Shown one piece after another: positions 8,546-20,611 of a DNA stretch of 64,000 bases. Below the pieces are notes generated by a model. That model did not search any database and was not told the DNA's origin. It saw only the letters and a list, made by a program, of their open reading frames with translations. The translations under genes and the position numbers were made by a program. The stretch is taken from the NCBI RefSeq assembly GCF_014904795.1, contig NZ_JACZFS010000024.1, positions 62,001 through 126,000 on the forward strand, read 5' to 3'. Position 1 is the stretch's first letter, and each line of letters begins with the position of its first letter. Source of the DNA: Nisaea nitritireducens (lineage in GTDB: Bacteria > Pseudomonadota > Alphaproteobacteria > Thalassobaculales > Thalassobaculaceae).

Positions 8546-9634
8546 ATGCTTTATAACCTGCTCGTCCCTCTCGCCGACGAATATCAGATCTTCAACCTGT
8601 TCCGGTACCTCACCTTCCGGACCGGTGGCGCGATCATGACCGCGCTCTTGATCGGCTTCGTGCTCGGTCCCTGGCTGATCGACTGGCTGCGCAGCAAGCA
8701 GCGCGAAGGCCAGCCGATCCGCGAGGACGGCCCGGAAAGCCACCTGCTGACGAAAAAAGGCACGCCGACCATGGGCGGCCTGCTCATCCTGATCGCCCTC
8801 TCGGTATCCACACTGCTCTGGGCAGATCTCAGCAACGGTTTCATCTGGGCGGTTCTGGTCGTTACCGGCGGTTTCGGCCTGCTTGGCTTCGCCGACGACT
8901 ACCTGAAGCTGACCAAGCGCAACACCAAGGGCCTTCCCGGCAAGATCAAGTTGCTCGGGCAGATCGTCATTTCCGTGATCGCCGTCCTGATGATCCAGGA
9001 CAGCATGCCGGCCAATCTGGCCAACGGGCTCGCCGTTCCGTTCTTCAAGGACGTGCTGATCGATCTCGGCTGGTTCTTCGCGCCCTTCGCCATCTTCGTC
9101 ATGGTCGGCGCGTCCAACTCCGTGAACCTGACCGACGGGCTCGACGGCCTCGCCATTGTCCCGGTGATGATCGCCTGCCTGTGCTTCGCACTGATTGCCT
9201 ATCTGACCGGCAACGCGGTTTTCGCCAACTATCTGCAGATCAACCATGTCCCGGGAACCGGCGAGCTTGCCGTGTTCTGTGGCGCCCTGCTCGGCGCCGG
9301 GCTTGGCTTTCTCTGGTTCAATGCCCCGCCGGCCATGGTGTTCATGGGCGACACCGGCTCGCTGTCCCTCGGCGGCGCGCTCGGCACCATTTCCATCGTC
9401 ACCAAGCACGAGCTGGTGCTCGCCATCATCGGCGGGCTGTTCGTGCTGGAAACCGCTTCCGTGATTGTCCAGGTCGCCTCCTTCAAGCTGACCGGCAAGC
9501 GCGTCTTCCGCATGGCCCCGCTGCACCATCACTTCGAGAAGAAGGGGTGGGCGGAGCCGACCATCGTCATCCGGTTCTGGATCATCGCCGTCATCCTGGC
9601 GCTGATCGGCCTTTCCACCCTGAAGCTGAGGTAG
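8546..9634 (+). CDS. mraY: Phospho-N-acetylmuramoyl-pentapeptide transferase (MraY)
   Basis: A 362-residue polytopic inner-membrane enzyme that transfers phospho-MurNAc-pentapeptide to undecaprenyl phosphate, making lipid I. The hydrophobic profile fits ten helices. Conserved cytoplasmic motifs are present: [32 protein letters not shown] (magnesium-binding aspartates), [13 protein letters not shown] and the C-terminal [15 protein letters not shown]. It follows murF after nine bases, with AGGGGAGC as ribosome binding site. Confidence 0.97.
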   Translation: MLYNLLVPLADEYQIFNLFRYLTFRTGGAIMTALLIGFVLGPWLIDWLRSKQREGQPIREDGPESHLLTKKGTPTMGGLLILIALSVSTLLWADLSNGFIWAVLVVTGGFGLLGFADDYLKLTKRNTKGLPGKIKLLGQIVISVIAVLMIQDSMPANLANGLAVPFFKDVLIDLGWFFAPFAIFVMVGASNSVNLTDGLDGLAIVPVMIACLCFALIAYLTGNAVFANYLQINHVPGTGELAVFCGALLGAGLGFLWFNAPPAMVFMGDTGSLSLGGALGTISIVTKHELVLAIIGGLFVLETASVIVQVASFKLTGKRVFRMAPLHHHFEKKGWAEPTIVIRFWIIAVILALIGLSTLKLR

Positions 9635-9639
9635 GAGCG

Positions 9640-11016
9640 ATGATCGTCTGCCGCAGCAAATCCGGTAAAAGCCTGTTCGTCATGGGGCTCGGCCTCAGCG
9701 GGCTGGCCACGGTCGAGGCGCTTGTCGCCGGCGGCGCGATCGTCATTGCCTGGGACGACCGGGAAGACCGGCGCGCCGAGGCCGCACGCCTAGGCGCGAG
9801 GATCGAAAACCCGGATCAGGCGGACTGGAACGGCATTGACGCTCTCGTGCTCAGCCCCGGCATCCCGCATACCCATCCGGCGCCGCACCCGGCCGCCGCG
9901 CACGCCAGGGCGGCAGGCATCGCCATCATCGGCGATGTCGAACTGCTGCTGGCGGAATGCCCGGACGCCAAAATCGTCGCCATCACCGGGACGAACGGTA
10001 AATCCACCACGACGGCGCTGATCGGCCACATCTTCAAGGCCGCAGGAAAGCAGGCCGAAGTCGGCGGCAATCTCGGCACCCCGGTGCTGTCCTTCGCGCC
10101 GCTCGGTGCGGACGGCACCTATATCCTGGAGCTTAGCTCCTACCAGCTTGAGCTGACGCCGTCGCTGGCACCGGATATCGCCATTCTGCTGAACATCTCG
10201 CCGGACCATCTGGAACGGCATGGCGGGCTGGCGGGTTATATCGCCGCGAAGCAGCGGATCTTCGCCAATCAGGCAGCGGGCGCGACGGCGATTGTCGGTA
10301 TCGACGATGCCGATGCCGCCGCCATCGCGGACACGCTGGCACAGGTGATCCGGATTTCAGGCAACGACAACGAAACCGCCGATATCCTCTCGGCCGGCAC
10401 CCGGCTCGTCGAGGGCGACAAAATTCTGCACGATCTGGCCGCCGCGCGCACCCTTCCCGGCGCGCACAACCACCAGAATGCCGCAGCCGCCTTTGCCGCG
10501 GCCCGCGCCGCCGGCATCGCCGGAGACGTGATTGCCAAGGCGATCGACAGTTTCCCCGGCCTTGCCCATCGTCAGGAGCTGGTCGCCGAGTGCGGCGGTG
10601 TCCGCTATGTGAATGACAGCAAGGCGACCAATGCCGATGCGACGGAACGCGCGCTTGGCTGCTACGCGCCGATCTACTGGGTCGCCGGTGGCCTGGCCAA
10701 GGAAGGCGGTATCGCGCCGCTGAAACCCTATTTCCCGCGCATCCGCCACGCCTTCCTGATCGGCGAGTCCGCAGCCAAATTCGGCGAGACTCTGGGTGAA
10801 GCCGTCCCGCACACATCCTGCGGCACGCTCGACAAGGCCGTCGCGGCCGCGCACCAGATGGCCAAGACAGAGCATCTGGACGGCGCGACGCTGCTGCTGT
10901 CCCCCGCCGCCGCCTCCTGGGACCAGTTCGACAATTTCGAGCAGCGCGGCGACCGGTTCCGTGACCAGGTACTGCAGCTGACCTCCGGCGCAAAATGCGG
11001 GGAGGCACGGCCATGA
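9640..11016 (+). CDS. murD: UDP-N-acetylmuramoyl-L-alanine--D-glutamate ligase (MurD)
   Basis: A 458-residue ligase adding D-glutamate to UDP-MurNAc-L-Ala. Features: N-terminal nucleotide-binding fold (LFVMGLGLSGLATVEAL), P-loop ITGTNGKSTTTALIGH (about residues 115-130), central motif NISPDHLERHG, and YVNDSKATNADATERAL in the C-terminal domain. The start is ATG at 9640 with AGGAG directly before it, five bases after the mraY stop; the frame continues upstream only inside mraY. It overlaps ftsW by four bases. Confidence 0.96.
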   Translation: MIVCRSKSGKSLFVMGLGLSGLATVEALVAGGAIVIAWDDREDRRAEAARLGARIENPDQADWNGIDALVLSPGIPHTHPAPHPAAAHARAAGIAIIGDVELLLAECPDAKIVAITGTNGKSTTTALIGHIFKAAGKQAEVGGNLGTPVLSFAPLGADGTYILELSSYQLELTPSLAPDIAILLNISPDHLERHGGLAGYIAAKQRIFANQAAGATAIVGIDDADAAAIADTLAQVIRISGNDNETADILSAGTRLVEGDKILHDLAAARTLPGAHNHQNAAAAFAAARAAGIAGDVIAKAIDSFPGLAHRQELVAECGGVRYVNDSKATNADATERALGCYAPIYWVAGGLAKEGGIAPLKPYFPRIRHAFLIGESAAKFGETLGEAVPHTSCGTLDKAVAAAHQMAKTEHLDGATLLLSPAAASWDQFDNFEQRGDRFRDQVLQLTSGAKCGEARP

Positions 11017-12137
11017 GCTCGATCGCCCGCACCGATACAAGCATCCTCGGTCGCTGGTGGTGGACCGTGGACCGCTGGACCTCCGGCGCCCTGCTGCTGA
11101 TCATTCTGTTCGGCGCTCTGATGATCTTTGCCGCCAGCCCGTCTGTGGCGGAACGCATCGGGCTCGACAGCTACCATTTCGTGCGCCGCCAGCTGATGCT
11201 GCTGCCGGTCGCTGCCGGCATTCTGTTCGTCTGCTCGCTGATGACGCCGCTGCAGGTCCGCCGGATCGCGGTCGTCGGCTTCATCGGCTGCCTCGGCCTG
11301 ATGGTCCTGACCCTGATGTTCGGCGCCGAGATCAAGGGCGCCCGGCGCTGGCTCTCGATCGGCGGCTTCTCGCTGCAGACCTCGGAATTCCTGAAGCCCT
11401 GCTTCGCTGTCGTGGCCGCCTGGATGTTCTCCGAATGGCGCAAGGATAACGGTTTTCCGGGGCAGTGGATCGCCATCGTCCTGTACAGCGTCGTCATCTC
11501 TCTCCTGCTTATGCAGCCGGATCTCGGGCAGACCGTGGTGATCTCTCTCGTCTGGTTCGGCCAGTTCTTCCTGGCCGGTCTGCCGATGATGTTTGTCGGC
11601 GGCGCCATGCTGTGCGGTGCCGGCGGGATGGTCGCGGCCTATTTCCTGTTCCCGCACGTAAACGACCGGATCAACCGCTTCCTCGATCCCGCCGCCGGCG
11701 ACAGCTACCAGGTCGAACGCTCGCTGGAGGCTTTCCGTAATGGCGGTCTGCTCGGCACCGGCCCCGGCGAAGGTCAGGTGAAAGCCTATCTGCCGGACGC
11801 CCATGCCGATTTCGTCTTCTCCGTCACCGGCGAAGAATTCGGCGCCATCGTCTGCATCCTGCTGATCTCCCTGTTCGCCTTCGTGGTGCTGCGCGGTTTC
11901 GCCCGGCTGTTCGCCGAGCAGAGCCTGTTCGTGCTGCTGGCCGGCGCCGGTCTGCTGGCCCAGTTCGGCCTGCAGGCGCTGATCCACATGGCCTCCGCCC
12001 TGCAGCTCATGCCCGCGAAAGGCATGACCCTGCCCTTCATCAGCTATGGCGGCTCCTCCCTGCTGGCGCTGGCGCTGGGCATGGGCCTGATGCTCGCCCT
12101 GACCCGCAGCCGCGCGGGCCGGATGGAGGCGCTATGA
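11013..12137 (+). CDS. ftsW: Septal peptidoglycan glycosyltransferase FtsW
   Basis: A 374-residue SEDS-family membrane protein that polymerises septal glycan strands with FtsI. Multiple transmembrane helices are apparent, together with the family motifs KGARRWLSIG and QPDLGQTVVI and the C-terminal PAKGMTLPFISYGGSSLLA. The ATG at 11013 overlaps the murD stop and has GGGGAGG eight bases upstream. An in-frame ATG at 10995 would add six residues but has no comparable ribosome binding site. The stop overlaps murG. Confidence 0.95.
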   Translation: MSSIARTDTSILGRWWWTVDRWTSGALLLIILFGALMIFAASPSVAERIGLDSYHFVRRQLMLLPVAAGILFVCSLMTPLQVRRIAVVGFIGCLGLMVLTLMFGAEIKGARRWLSIGGFSLQTSEFLKPCFAVVAAWMFSEWRKDNGFPGQWIAIVLYSVVISLLLMQPDLGQTVVISLVWFGQFFLAGLPMMFVGGAMLCGAGGMVAAYFLFPHVNDRINRFLDPAAGDSYQVERSLEAFRNGGLLGTGPGEGQVKAYLPDAHADFVFSVTGEEFGAIVCILLISLFAFVVLRGFARLFAEQSLFVLLAGAGLLAQFGLQALIHMASALQLMPAKGMTLPFISYGGSSLLALALGMGLMLALTRSRAGRMEAL

Positions 12138-13266
12138 CCGGCAAGACCGTCATTCTCGCCGCCGGCGGCACCGGCGGGCACATCTTCCCCGCCCTCTCCC
12201 TCGGCGAAGCCCTGTTGCGCCGTGGTGTCTCCGTCGCGCTCGTCACCGATGACCGGGGCGGACGTTTCGAGGGCGAGAACCCGGATATCGCCGTCCGCCG
12301 CATCCGCGCCGCCAGCCCGAGCAAGGGCGGCATGGCCGGCAAGGCGAAAGCAATCATCGAGCTTGGTTTCGGCGCCGTGCAGTCTGCGCTGCACCTGAAG
12401 AATCTGAACGCGGCCATCGCGGTCGGCTTCGGCGGCTATCCCTCGGTGCCGACCGTGCGGGCCGCCGCCTTCCTCGGCCTGCCCGTGGTGCTGCACGAAC
12501 AGAACGCCGTGCTCGGCCGGGCCAACCGGTTCCTCGCCCCGCATGCCCGGAAGATCGCCACATCTTTCCGCGAGATGACCAATCTCTCGGCGAACGAAAC
12601 GGCGAAATGTCATTTCACCGGCAACCCGGTCCGCCCCGCCGCGCTCGCCCTGCGCGGCGAGAAGGAGCCGTCGGGCGACGGGCGCCTCAACCTGCTGGTC
12701 TTTGGCGGCAGCCAGGGCGCGACCGTGTTCTCCACCGTTGTTCCGGAAGCCATCGCCGGTCTGCCGGCCGACCTGCTGCCGCGCCTGCGCATCACCCAGC
12801 AGAGCCGGGCCGAGGATGCCGACCGGGTGAAGGCCCGGTACAGCGCGCTCGGCGTTGCCGCCGACGTGCGGCCGTTCTTCGACGACCTGCCGGACCGCAT
12901 GGCCTCGGCGGATCTCGTCATCGCCCGCTCCGGCGCCTCGACCATCGCCGAGCTGACCGCAATCGGCCGCCCCTCCATCCTGGTGCCCTATCCGAGCGCC
13001 GCCGACGATCATCAGACTGCCAACGCCGAAGCCTGCCAGGCGACGGGCGCGGCCTGGATGATGCCGGAGCCGGATGACTTCACCGCCGAGAAACTGGCTG
13101 GCTCCCTGCTCGGCCTGCTGAAGGCGCCGGACAGGCTGCAGCGCGCCGCCGACGCCGCGCGCGTCGCCGGCACACCGGATGCAGCCGACCGCCTCGCCGA
13201 TCTCGTTATCGCCACCGCGCCGGCGCTCTCCGCCGCGGCAGGCTCTGTCCAGCAAGGAAGTGCCGC

Positions 13267-13270
<4 letters not shown>
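12134..13270 (+). CDS. murG: UDP-GlcNAc:undecaprenyl-PP-MurNAc-pentapeptide GlcNAc transferase (MurG)
   Basis: A 378-residue peripheral membrane glycosyltransferase (GT28) that turns lipid I into lipid II. The N-terminal glycine-rich loop [16 protein letters not shown] and the acceptor-side motif GFGGYPSVP are intact, as are [22 protein letters not shown] and [24 protein letters not shown], which binds the UDP-GlcNAc donor. Four-base overlaps with ftsW and murC. Confidence 0.97.
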
Positions 13271-14708
<1,438 letters not shown>

Positions 14709-14712
<4 letters not shown>

Positions 14713-15671
14713 TCATGGCCGCCCTTCGCTCAGATACGCACCCCTCCCTGATCGAGCGCCTGCCGCAGGTCCGCGGCCGCTATCAGGAGAATGTCGATCT
14801 GGCACCACAGACCTGGTTCCGCGTTGGCGGTCCGGCCGAAGTCGTGTTCCGCCCGGCGGATGCGGAAGACCTGGCAACCTTCATGCGCGGCAAACCGGAG
14901 AACGTTCCGGTCACGGTGATCGGCGTCACATCGAACCTGCTGATCCGGGACGGCGGCATCCCGGGCGTCGTCATCCGGCTCGGCAAGGGTTTCAACCAGA
15001 TCGACTTCGACACCGACACGGTGACGGCCGGCGCGGCCGTACTCGACCTCAATCTCGCCAAGGCCGCTCTCGCCGAAGGCCGCACCGGGCTCGCTTTCAT
15101 GTCCGGCATTCCGGGCTCCATCGGCGGCGGGCTGCGGATGAATGCGGGCGCCTATGGCGGCGAATTCAAGGATGTCCTGTTCTCTGCCGAGCTGGTGACC
15201 GGCGACGGCATCCTGCGCCGGGTTCCGGCTGGTACCCTCGGCATGTCCTACCGTCACTCGGACGCACCGGCGGACTGGATTTTCACCGCAGCCACCTTCC
15301 TTGCTCCGGCAGGAGACCGGGACGTGGTCGCCGCGGCAATGGACGAGATCAAGCGCTCCCGCGAGGCCAGCCAGCCGATCCGCGAACGCACCGGCGGCAG
15401 CACCTTCGCCAATCCGGAAGGCCACAAATCCTGGCAGCTGATCGACGCGGCCGGGTGCCGTGGCCTCCAGATCGGCGGCGCCATGGTGTCCGAAAAGCAC
15501 TGCAACTTCCTGATCAACACCGGCACCGCGACCGCAGCAGATATCGAAATTCTGGGCGAGGAAGTCCGCCGCAGGGTGAAACAGACCAGCGGCATCGAAC
15601 TGCGCTGGGAAATCCGCCGCATCGGCGTCGGCGGAACCGCCAACAACACGCAGCGGGGAGACGGCTCATGA
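14709..15671 (+). CDS. murB: UDP-N-acetylenolpyruvoylglucosamine reductase (MurB)
   Basis: A 320-residue FAD- and NADPH-dependent enzyme that reduces UDP-GlcNAc-enolpyruvate to UDP-MurNAc. The FAD-binding segment is seen as [15 protein letters not shown] and [37 protein letters not shown] and [18 protein letters not shown] follow. The ATG at 14709 gives the ATGA overlap with murC, and the frame upstream lies wholly inside murC. Its own stop overlaps ddl. Confidence 0.95.
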
Positions 15672-16585
15672 GCAAGCATGTCGCGGTTCTGATGGGCGGC
15701 TGGTCCGCCGAACGCGAAGTTTCCCTCTCCAGCGGCCGCGAATGCGCCAAGGCGCTGCGCGAAGCCGGCTACCGGGTGACCGAAGTCGATGTCGACCGCA
15801 GCATTCCGTTCCGTCTTGCCGAGCTGAAGCCGGATGTCTGCTTCAACGCGCTGCATGGCCGGATTGGCGAGGATGGCAACATCCAGGGTCTGCTGAACAT
15901 TCTCGACATTCCCTACACCCATTCCGGGGTCGAGGCCTCCGCCATCGCCATGGACAAGCCGCGCGCGAAGGAACTGTTCATGCGGGCCGGGCTGAAATGC
16001 CCGCCGGGTGTCGTCCGCTCCCGCGCCGAGGCGCTTGAGAGCGAGGCCATGAAGCGTCCCTACGTGCTGAAGCCGATCGACCAGGGCTCCAGCCTCGGCG
16101 TGCATATCGTCCGCCCCGGCGACAATTACAGCCCGACAGCGGAAGACTGGCCGTTCGGCGACATCGTGCTTGAGGAAAAATTCATTGCCGGACGGGAGCT
16201 AACCGTTGCCGTTCTTGATGGCGGCGCCCTTGCGGTGACCGAGATCACGTCGGAGCACGGCTTCTACGATTACGATGCCAAATACGCCGATGGCGGCTCG
16301 ATCCATATTCTCCCGGCGCACCTGCCCGAGGCAATCACGAGCCGCGTCCTGGAGATGGCCGAGCAAGCACATGCCACCCTCGGGTGCCGGGGTGTCAGCC
16401 GGGCCGATTTCCGCTTTGACGATACCGGCGACGATGTCGGCCCCGGCGACCTCTACCTGCTGGAAATCAACACCCAGCCGGGCATGACCCCGACCTCTCT
16501 TGTGCCGGAACAGGCCGGGTTTCGCGGCATGAACTTCCCCGCGCTCTGCGCCAAGCTGGTGGAGGACGCGCAATGCGACTACTGA
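15668..16585 (+). CDS. ddl: D-alanine--D-alanine ligase
   Basis: A 305-residue ATP-grasp enzyme making the D-Ala-D-Ala dipeptide used by MurF. It begins [23 protein letters not shown], the usual start, and has NALHGRIGEDGNIQGLL, the ATP-grasp strands VLKPIDQGSSLGVHIV and the C-terminal LLEINTQPGMTPTSLVPEQA with the metal-binding Glu-Asn pair. The length is that of the compact DdlB type found in dcw clusters. The ATG overlaps the murB stop; the end overlaps ftsQ by 13 bases. Confidence 0.96.
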   Translation: MSKHVAVLMGGWSAEREVSLSSGRECAKALREAGYRVTEVDVDRSIPFRLAELKPDVCFNALHGRIGEDGNIQGLLNILDIPYTHSGVEASAIAMDKPRAKELFMRAGLKCPPGVVRSRAEALESEAMKRPYVLKPIDQGSSLGVHIVRPGDNYSPTAEDWPFGDIVLEEKFIAGRELTVAVLDGGALAVTEITSEHGFYDYDAKYADGGSIHILPAHLPEAITSRVLEMAEQAHATLGCRGVSRADFRFDDTGDDVGPGDLYLLEINTQPGMTPTSLVPEQAGFRGMNFPALCAKLVEDAQCDY

Positions 16586-17448
16586 GCGCCGGCAAAGGCA
16601 AGGCTAACAAGAAAACCGCAACCGCCCGGCGGCGCCAGACCCGGCGCCCCAGGCTGTCGGCCCGGCGCATGCGTCAGGTGTTGATCGGCACCGGGTTCGC
16701 GACACTGACCGCCATCGTCGCCGCCAGCGGCTGGCATGCGGCCCGCACCGGAGCCGTGGACGAAGCGGCCCGGATGATCGACACGGTCGGCACGGAGATC
16801 TCCAACGAACTCGGTCTCGTGGTTTCCGACATTCTGGTCGAAGGCCGTTACCGGACCGAACGCAGCGCTCTGGTTACGGCGATTGCGACGGACCGCGGCG
16901 CGCCGATCCTCGGCATCAATCTCGCTGCGCTTAAAACCCGTATCGATGCCCTGCCCTGGGTGCGCACCGCTGCGGTCGAAAGGCGCCTGCCCGACACCCT
17001 GTTCGTCCGCCTTGAGGAACGCACACCGCTGGCTCTGTGGCAGCGTGACGGCGCCCTGACCCTGATCGACGACCGGGGCGTCGAGGTGCCGGGCCAGAAC
17101 CCGCGCCGCTTCGCCGACCTGCCGATCGTGGTCGGTGCCGATGCACCGGCCCGCGCCAATGAATTCCTCTCCCTGCTGTCTGGCGAGCCGGACCTGAAGC
17201 AGCGCGTCCGCGCCGTCACCTGGATCGGCGAGCGGCGCTGGAATGTCCGTCTGGATACCGGCGTCGATATCGAGTTGCCGGAGCACGCGCCGGACAAGGC
17301 CTGGGCCCATCTCGCCAAGCTGCAGCGCGACCATGGAGTGCTCAACCGGGACGTCATCGCCATCGACCTGCGCCTGCCCAACCAGCTCGTCGTCCGGGTA
17401 GCACCGAATGTAACCAGCCGCCTCCGGAATCCGGGGAAAGACACCTGA
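16573..17448 (+). CDS. ftsQ: Cell division protein FtsQ
   Basis: A 291-residue bitopic divisome protein linking early and late division proteins. A basic cytoplasmic segment (KKTATARRRQTRRPRLSARR) precedes one membrane helix at about residues 36-54. The POTRA domain follows (VSDILVEGRYRTERSALVTAI, then LPWVRTAAVERRLPDTLFVRLEE split over a turn), then the beta domain with LIDDRGVEVP. It overlaps ddl by 13 bases and ftsA by one (TGATG). Confidence 0.94.
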   Translation: MRLLSAGKGKANKKTATARRRQTRRPRLSARRMRQVLIGTGFATLTAIVAASGWHAARTGAVDEAARMIDTVGTEISNELGLVVSDILVEGRYRTERSALVTAIATDRGAPILGINLAALKTRIDALPWVRTAAVERRLPDTLFVRLEERTPLALWQRDGALTLIDDRGVEVPGQNPRRFADLPIVVGADAPARANEFLSLLSGEPDLKQRVRAVTWIGERRWNVRLDTGVDIELPEHAPDKAWAHLAKLQRDHGVLNRDVIAIDLRLPNQLVVRVAPNVTSRLRNPGKDT

Positions 17449-18749
17449 TGCGCAAGAGCCTCGCCAAGCCCAGGACCGGCACCGTCGCGATCCTCGACAT
17501 CGGATCGACGAAGATCTGCTGCCTGATCGCGCGGATCGGCGAGACCGGCACGCGGGCCGAACATCATGGTGAAAAATCCCCGAGCCTGCCCGGGATCCGG
17601 GTTATCGGTATCGGCCATCAGGTCGCTCGCGGCATCCGCAGTGGTACGGTCGTTGACATGGCCGAGGCCGAGGAGTGCGTCCGCGCCGCCGTGCATGCCG
17701 CGGAAAAGATGGCGGACGAAACCATCCAGCGCGTCTTCGTCAATCTCTCCGGCGGCTATCCGCATTCCCAGACAGTCGGCGTCGAAGTCTCCATCGGCGG
17801 GCAGGAAGTCGGCGATTCCGACGTGCGCCGCATCCTCAGCCAATGGCAGAAGGTCGAGGTCGAGGCGGACCGCCAGCTCATCCATTCGATCCCGGTCGGT
17901 TTTTCCATCGACGGCAGCCGCGGCATCCGCGATCCGCGCGGCATGTGCGGCGACCGGCTCGGCGCCAACATGCATCTGGTGACCGCCGCCTCCAGCGCGG
18001 TGCGGAACATCGCCAGCGTGGTTGAGCGCTGCCATCTCGGCATCGAGGCTTTCGTGGTCTCGCCCTATGCCTCCGGGCTCTCCTGTCTGGTCGAGGACGA
18101 GCGCGATCTCGGCGTCACCGTCATCGACATGGGCGGCGGCACCACCACCATGGCCGTCTTCTTCGACGGCAGCGTGATCTATACCGACTGCGTGCCGGTC
18201 GGCGGTGCCCATATCACCAGTGACATCGCCCGCGGCCTCGCCACCCCGGTACACGAGGCCGAGCGCCTTAAAACGCTCTATGGCAGCGCCATTCCCTCCA
18301 GCCTCGACGAGCGCGAAGTGATCGATGTGCCGCTGGTCGGCGAGCAGGACGAGAACCATCCCAATCACGTTCCGAAATCCCTCCTGATCCGGATCATCCA
18401 TCCGCGTCTGGAGGAAACCTTCGAGCTTGTCCGCAACCGGCTGGAAGCCAGCGGTTTCGACAAGGTCGCCGGCCGCCGCGTGGTGATCACGGGCGGCGCG
18501 AGCCAGATGCCGGGCATCCGGGATCTGGCACAGGAAATCCTGGACAAGCAGGTCCGACTGGGCCGGCCGATCCGGGTGAACGGGCTGGCGGATGTCGCCA
18601 GCGGTCCGGCCTTCGCGACGAGCGCCGGACTGCTTGCCTATGCCGCCGACCCGGCACTTGACGCGTCCCGCCAAGGGCACGTCGCCAACAAGGAGACCGG
18701 AGGCGGCCTGTTCGGCCGTGTCCACTCCTGGCTGAGGGAGAACTTCTAA
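17448..18749 (+). CDS. ftsA: Cell division protein FtsA
   Basis: A 433-residue actin-like ATPase that tethers FtsZ polymers to the membrane. The first phosphate loop is VAILDIGSTKICCLIARIG (about residues 13-31); the second is VIDMGGGTTTMAVFFDGS; an adenosine motif VVITGGASQMPGI lies near the C-terminus. The last residues, GLFGRVHSWLRENF, form the amphipathic helix that inserts into the membrane. The stop TAA overlaps the ATG of a 58-codon ORF (TAATG), an arrangement I do not know from model organisms. Confidence 0.96.
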   Translation: MRKSLAKPRTGTVAILDIGSTKICCLIARIGETGTRAEHHGEKSPSLPGIRVIGIGHQVARGIRSGTVVDMAEAEECVRAAVHAAEKMADETIQRVFVNLSGGYPHSQTVGVEVSIGGQEVGDSDVRRILSQWQKVEVEADRQLIHSIPVGFSIDGSRGIRDPRGMCGDRLGANMHLVTAASSAVRNIASVVERCHLGIEAFVVSPYASGLSCLVEDERDLGVTVIDMGGGTTTMAVFFDGSVIYTDCVPVGGAHITSDIARGLATPVHEAERLKTLYGSAIPSSLDEREVIDVPLVGEQDENHPNHVPKSLLIRIIHPRLEETFELVRNRLEASGFDKVAGRRVVITGGASQMPGIRDLAQEILDKQVRLGRPIRVNGLADVASGPAFATSAGLLAYAADPALDASRQGHVANKETGGGLFGRVHSWLRENF

Positions 18750-18925
18750 TGCAGCAATTCCGGTTCACACCCAACGCACTGTCAGGCCCGTGCCCGACAC
18801 GCCCGGCCGAAAGGCCGCGCCGTGACCAGACCACCAGTGACCAGACCAAACCAGAACAGTACCCGGCCAGAAGGCCCAAATCCCGCGTGCTCCCCCAGGC
18901 GCGCATCCCCCAGACAACCCTCTAA
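18749..18925 (+). CDS. Small basic proline-rich ORF coupled to ftsA (unrecognised)
   Basis: A 58-codon ORF whose ATG overlaps the ftsA stop (TAATG) and whose TAA at 18923-18925 lies 21 bases before ftsZ. The product would start MQQFRFTPNALSGPCPT and end in RVLPQARIPQTTL. It is rich in Pro, Arg, Gln and Thr, has no obvious fold or membrane segment, and contains a repeated ten-base unit, GACCAGACCA, twice. I do not recognise it. It may be a translated spacer that keeps ribosomes moving from ftsA to ftsZ, a true small protein, or chance. The coupling start is the main argument for it; composition argues for disorder. Confidence 0.3.
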   Translation: MQQFRFTPNALSGPCPTRPAERPRRDQTTSDQTKPEQYPARRPKSRVLPQARIPQTTL

Positions 18926-18946
18926 CGCGAGATCAGGAGGCCACCA

Positions 18947-20545
18947 ATGACCATCAATATCTCAGTCCCGAACGATGACGATAACGAACTGAAGCCGCGG
19001 ATTAGCGTCGTCGGCATCGGCGGTGCGGGCGGCAATGCCGTCAACAACATGATCCGCTCCAATCTCGAAGGTGTCGAATTCATCGTCACCAACACCGACG
19101 CCCAGGCGCTGAAACAGTCGCTGGCCGATCGCACCATCCAGCTCGGTCACGGCGTGACCCAGGGCCTCGGTGCCGGCTCCCGTCCGGAAGTCGGCCGGGC
19201 GGCCGCCGAAGAGGCGATCGAAGACATCATGGACAACCTGCGCGAAAGCAACATGGTGTTCATCACGGCCGGCATGGGCGGCGGCACCGGTTCCGGCGCC
19301 GCTCCGGTGATCGCGCAGACGGCCCGTGAAAACGGCATCCTGACCGTCGGCGTGGTGACCAAGCCATTCCACTTCGAAGGCCAGCACCGGATGCGGATCG
19401 CGGATCAGGCGATCGAGGAGCTGACCCAGTATGTCGACACCCTGATCATCATCCCGAACCAGAATCTGTTCCGGGTGGCGAACGAGAAGACCACCTTCGC
19501 CGACGCCTTCAACATGGCCGACGACGTGCTGCATTCCGGTGTACGCGGTGTTACCGACCTGATGATCATGCCCGGCCTGATCAACCTCGACTTCGCCGAC
19601 ATCCGTACGGTGATGAGCGAGATGGGCAAGGCAATGATGGGCACCGGCGAAGCGAGTGGCGAGAAGCGCGCCGTCGACGCCGCCGAGGCCGCGATCAATA
19701 ACCCGCTGCTCGAGGACACCACGATGAAGGGTGCCCGCGGCGTGCTGATCAACATCACCGGCGGCATGGACATGACCCTGTTCGAGGTCGACGAAGCCGC
19801 CAACCGCATCCGCGAGGAAGTCGATCCGGAAGCCAACATCATCTTCGGCTCCACCTTCGACGAGAAGATGGAAGGCACCATGCGGGTCTCCGTCGTCGCC
19901 ACCGGCATCGCCGCCGAGGGCATGGCGCAGAAACGCCCGCCGCTGACCGTGGTTCCGACCAAGGCGAAAGCCGCACCGGTGAAGCCGGCAGCCGACTCTG
20001 CCATCTCCGCCACGTCGGCACCGAGCGCACCGGTCGGGGATATCCCGGCCATCTCGGCAAAAAACGAAACGGTTCATGTCGCAGGTAATACCCTGGTGAT
20101 CGGTGAAACCGACCTCGACGACGCGGCGCTTACCGCCCAAACCCAGGCCGACACAGCCCGGGCCGAAGCGGAAGCACCGGCACCGGTTGCGGCCGAGCCG
20201 AAGGCGAACGACACGTTCATCGCACCGCCGCCGGCGGTTCCCGAAACCAAGGCGAGCCATGAGCCGGACCCGTTCCAGGCTGCGGCCATGGCGAATGCCG
20301 GCCGTCGCGAGGACACGGGCGCCGACAAGGCACCGAGCCTGTTCACCCGGATGACCGGCATGGTCGGCAAGAAGCCGGTCGAGCCCGCTCCTGAAGCCAA
20401 CCCGCAGCGTTTCGTGGACGTCAATGCGGCCGAACCGAAACAGGCCCGCCTCGGCGCTTTGGACCAGTCGGAACGGGTTGCACCGGCACGCCAGGATGAC
20501 GATCTCCTGGACATTCCGGCCTTCCTCCGCAGACAGGCGAACTAA
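18947..20545 (+). CDS. ftsZ: Cell division GTPase FtsZ
   Basis: A 532-residue tubulin homologue forming the Z ring. GTP contacts are visible: [13 protein letters not shown] (about residues 23-35) and the tubulin signature [12 protein letters not shown] (about 109-120). The globular core ends near residue 320. A long alanine/proline/glutamate-rich linker of nearly 190 residues follows, then the C-terminal peptide [11 protein letters not shown] that binds FtsA. The long linker is normal for alphaproteobacteria. AGGAGG lies six bases before the ATG, so ftsZ can be translated independently of the upstream ORF. A terminator follows. Confidence 0.98.
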   Translation: MTINISVPNDDDNELKPRISVVGIGGAGGNAVNNMIRSNLEGVEFIVTNTDAQALKQSLADRTIQLGHGVTQGLGAGSRPEVGRAAAEEAIEDIMDNLRESNMVFITAGMGGGTGSGAAPVIAQTARENGILTVGVVTKPFHFEGQHRMRIADQAIEELTQYVDTLIIIPNQNLFRVANEKTTFADAFNMADDVLHSGVRGVTDLMIMPGLINLDFADIRTVMSEMGKAMMGTGEASGEKRAVDAAEAAINNPLLEDTTMKGARGVLINITGGMDMTLFEVDEAANRIREEVDPEANIIFGSTFDEKMEGTMRVSVVATGIAAEGMAQKRPPLTVVPTKAKAAPVKPAADSAISATSAPSAPVGDIPAISAKNETVHVAGNTLVIGETDLDDAALTAQTQADTARAEAEAPAPVAAEPKANDTFIAPPPAVPETKASHEPDPFQAAAMANAGRREDTGADKAPSLFTRMTGMVGKKPVEPAPEANPQRFVDVNAAEPKQARLGALDQSERVAPARQDDDLLDIPAFLRRQAN

Positions 20546-20611
20546 CCCTGAATTTACGCCGCTAAATCAGTGCATTACGGCGTAACATTCAGTCATAAAG
20601 AGTGATTTGAG

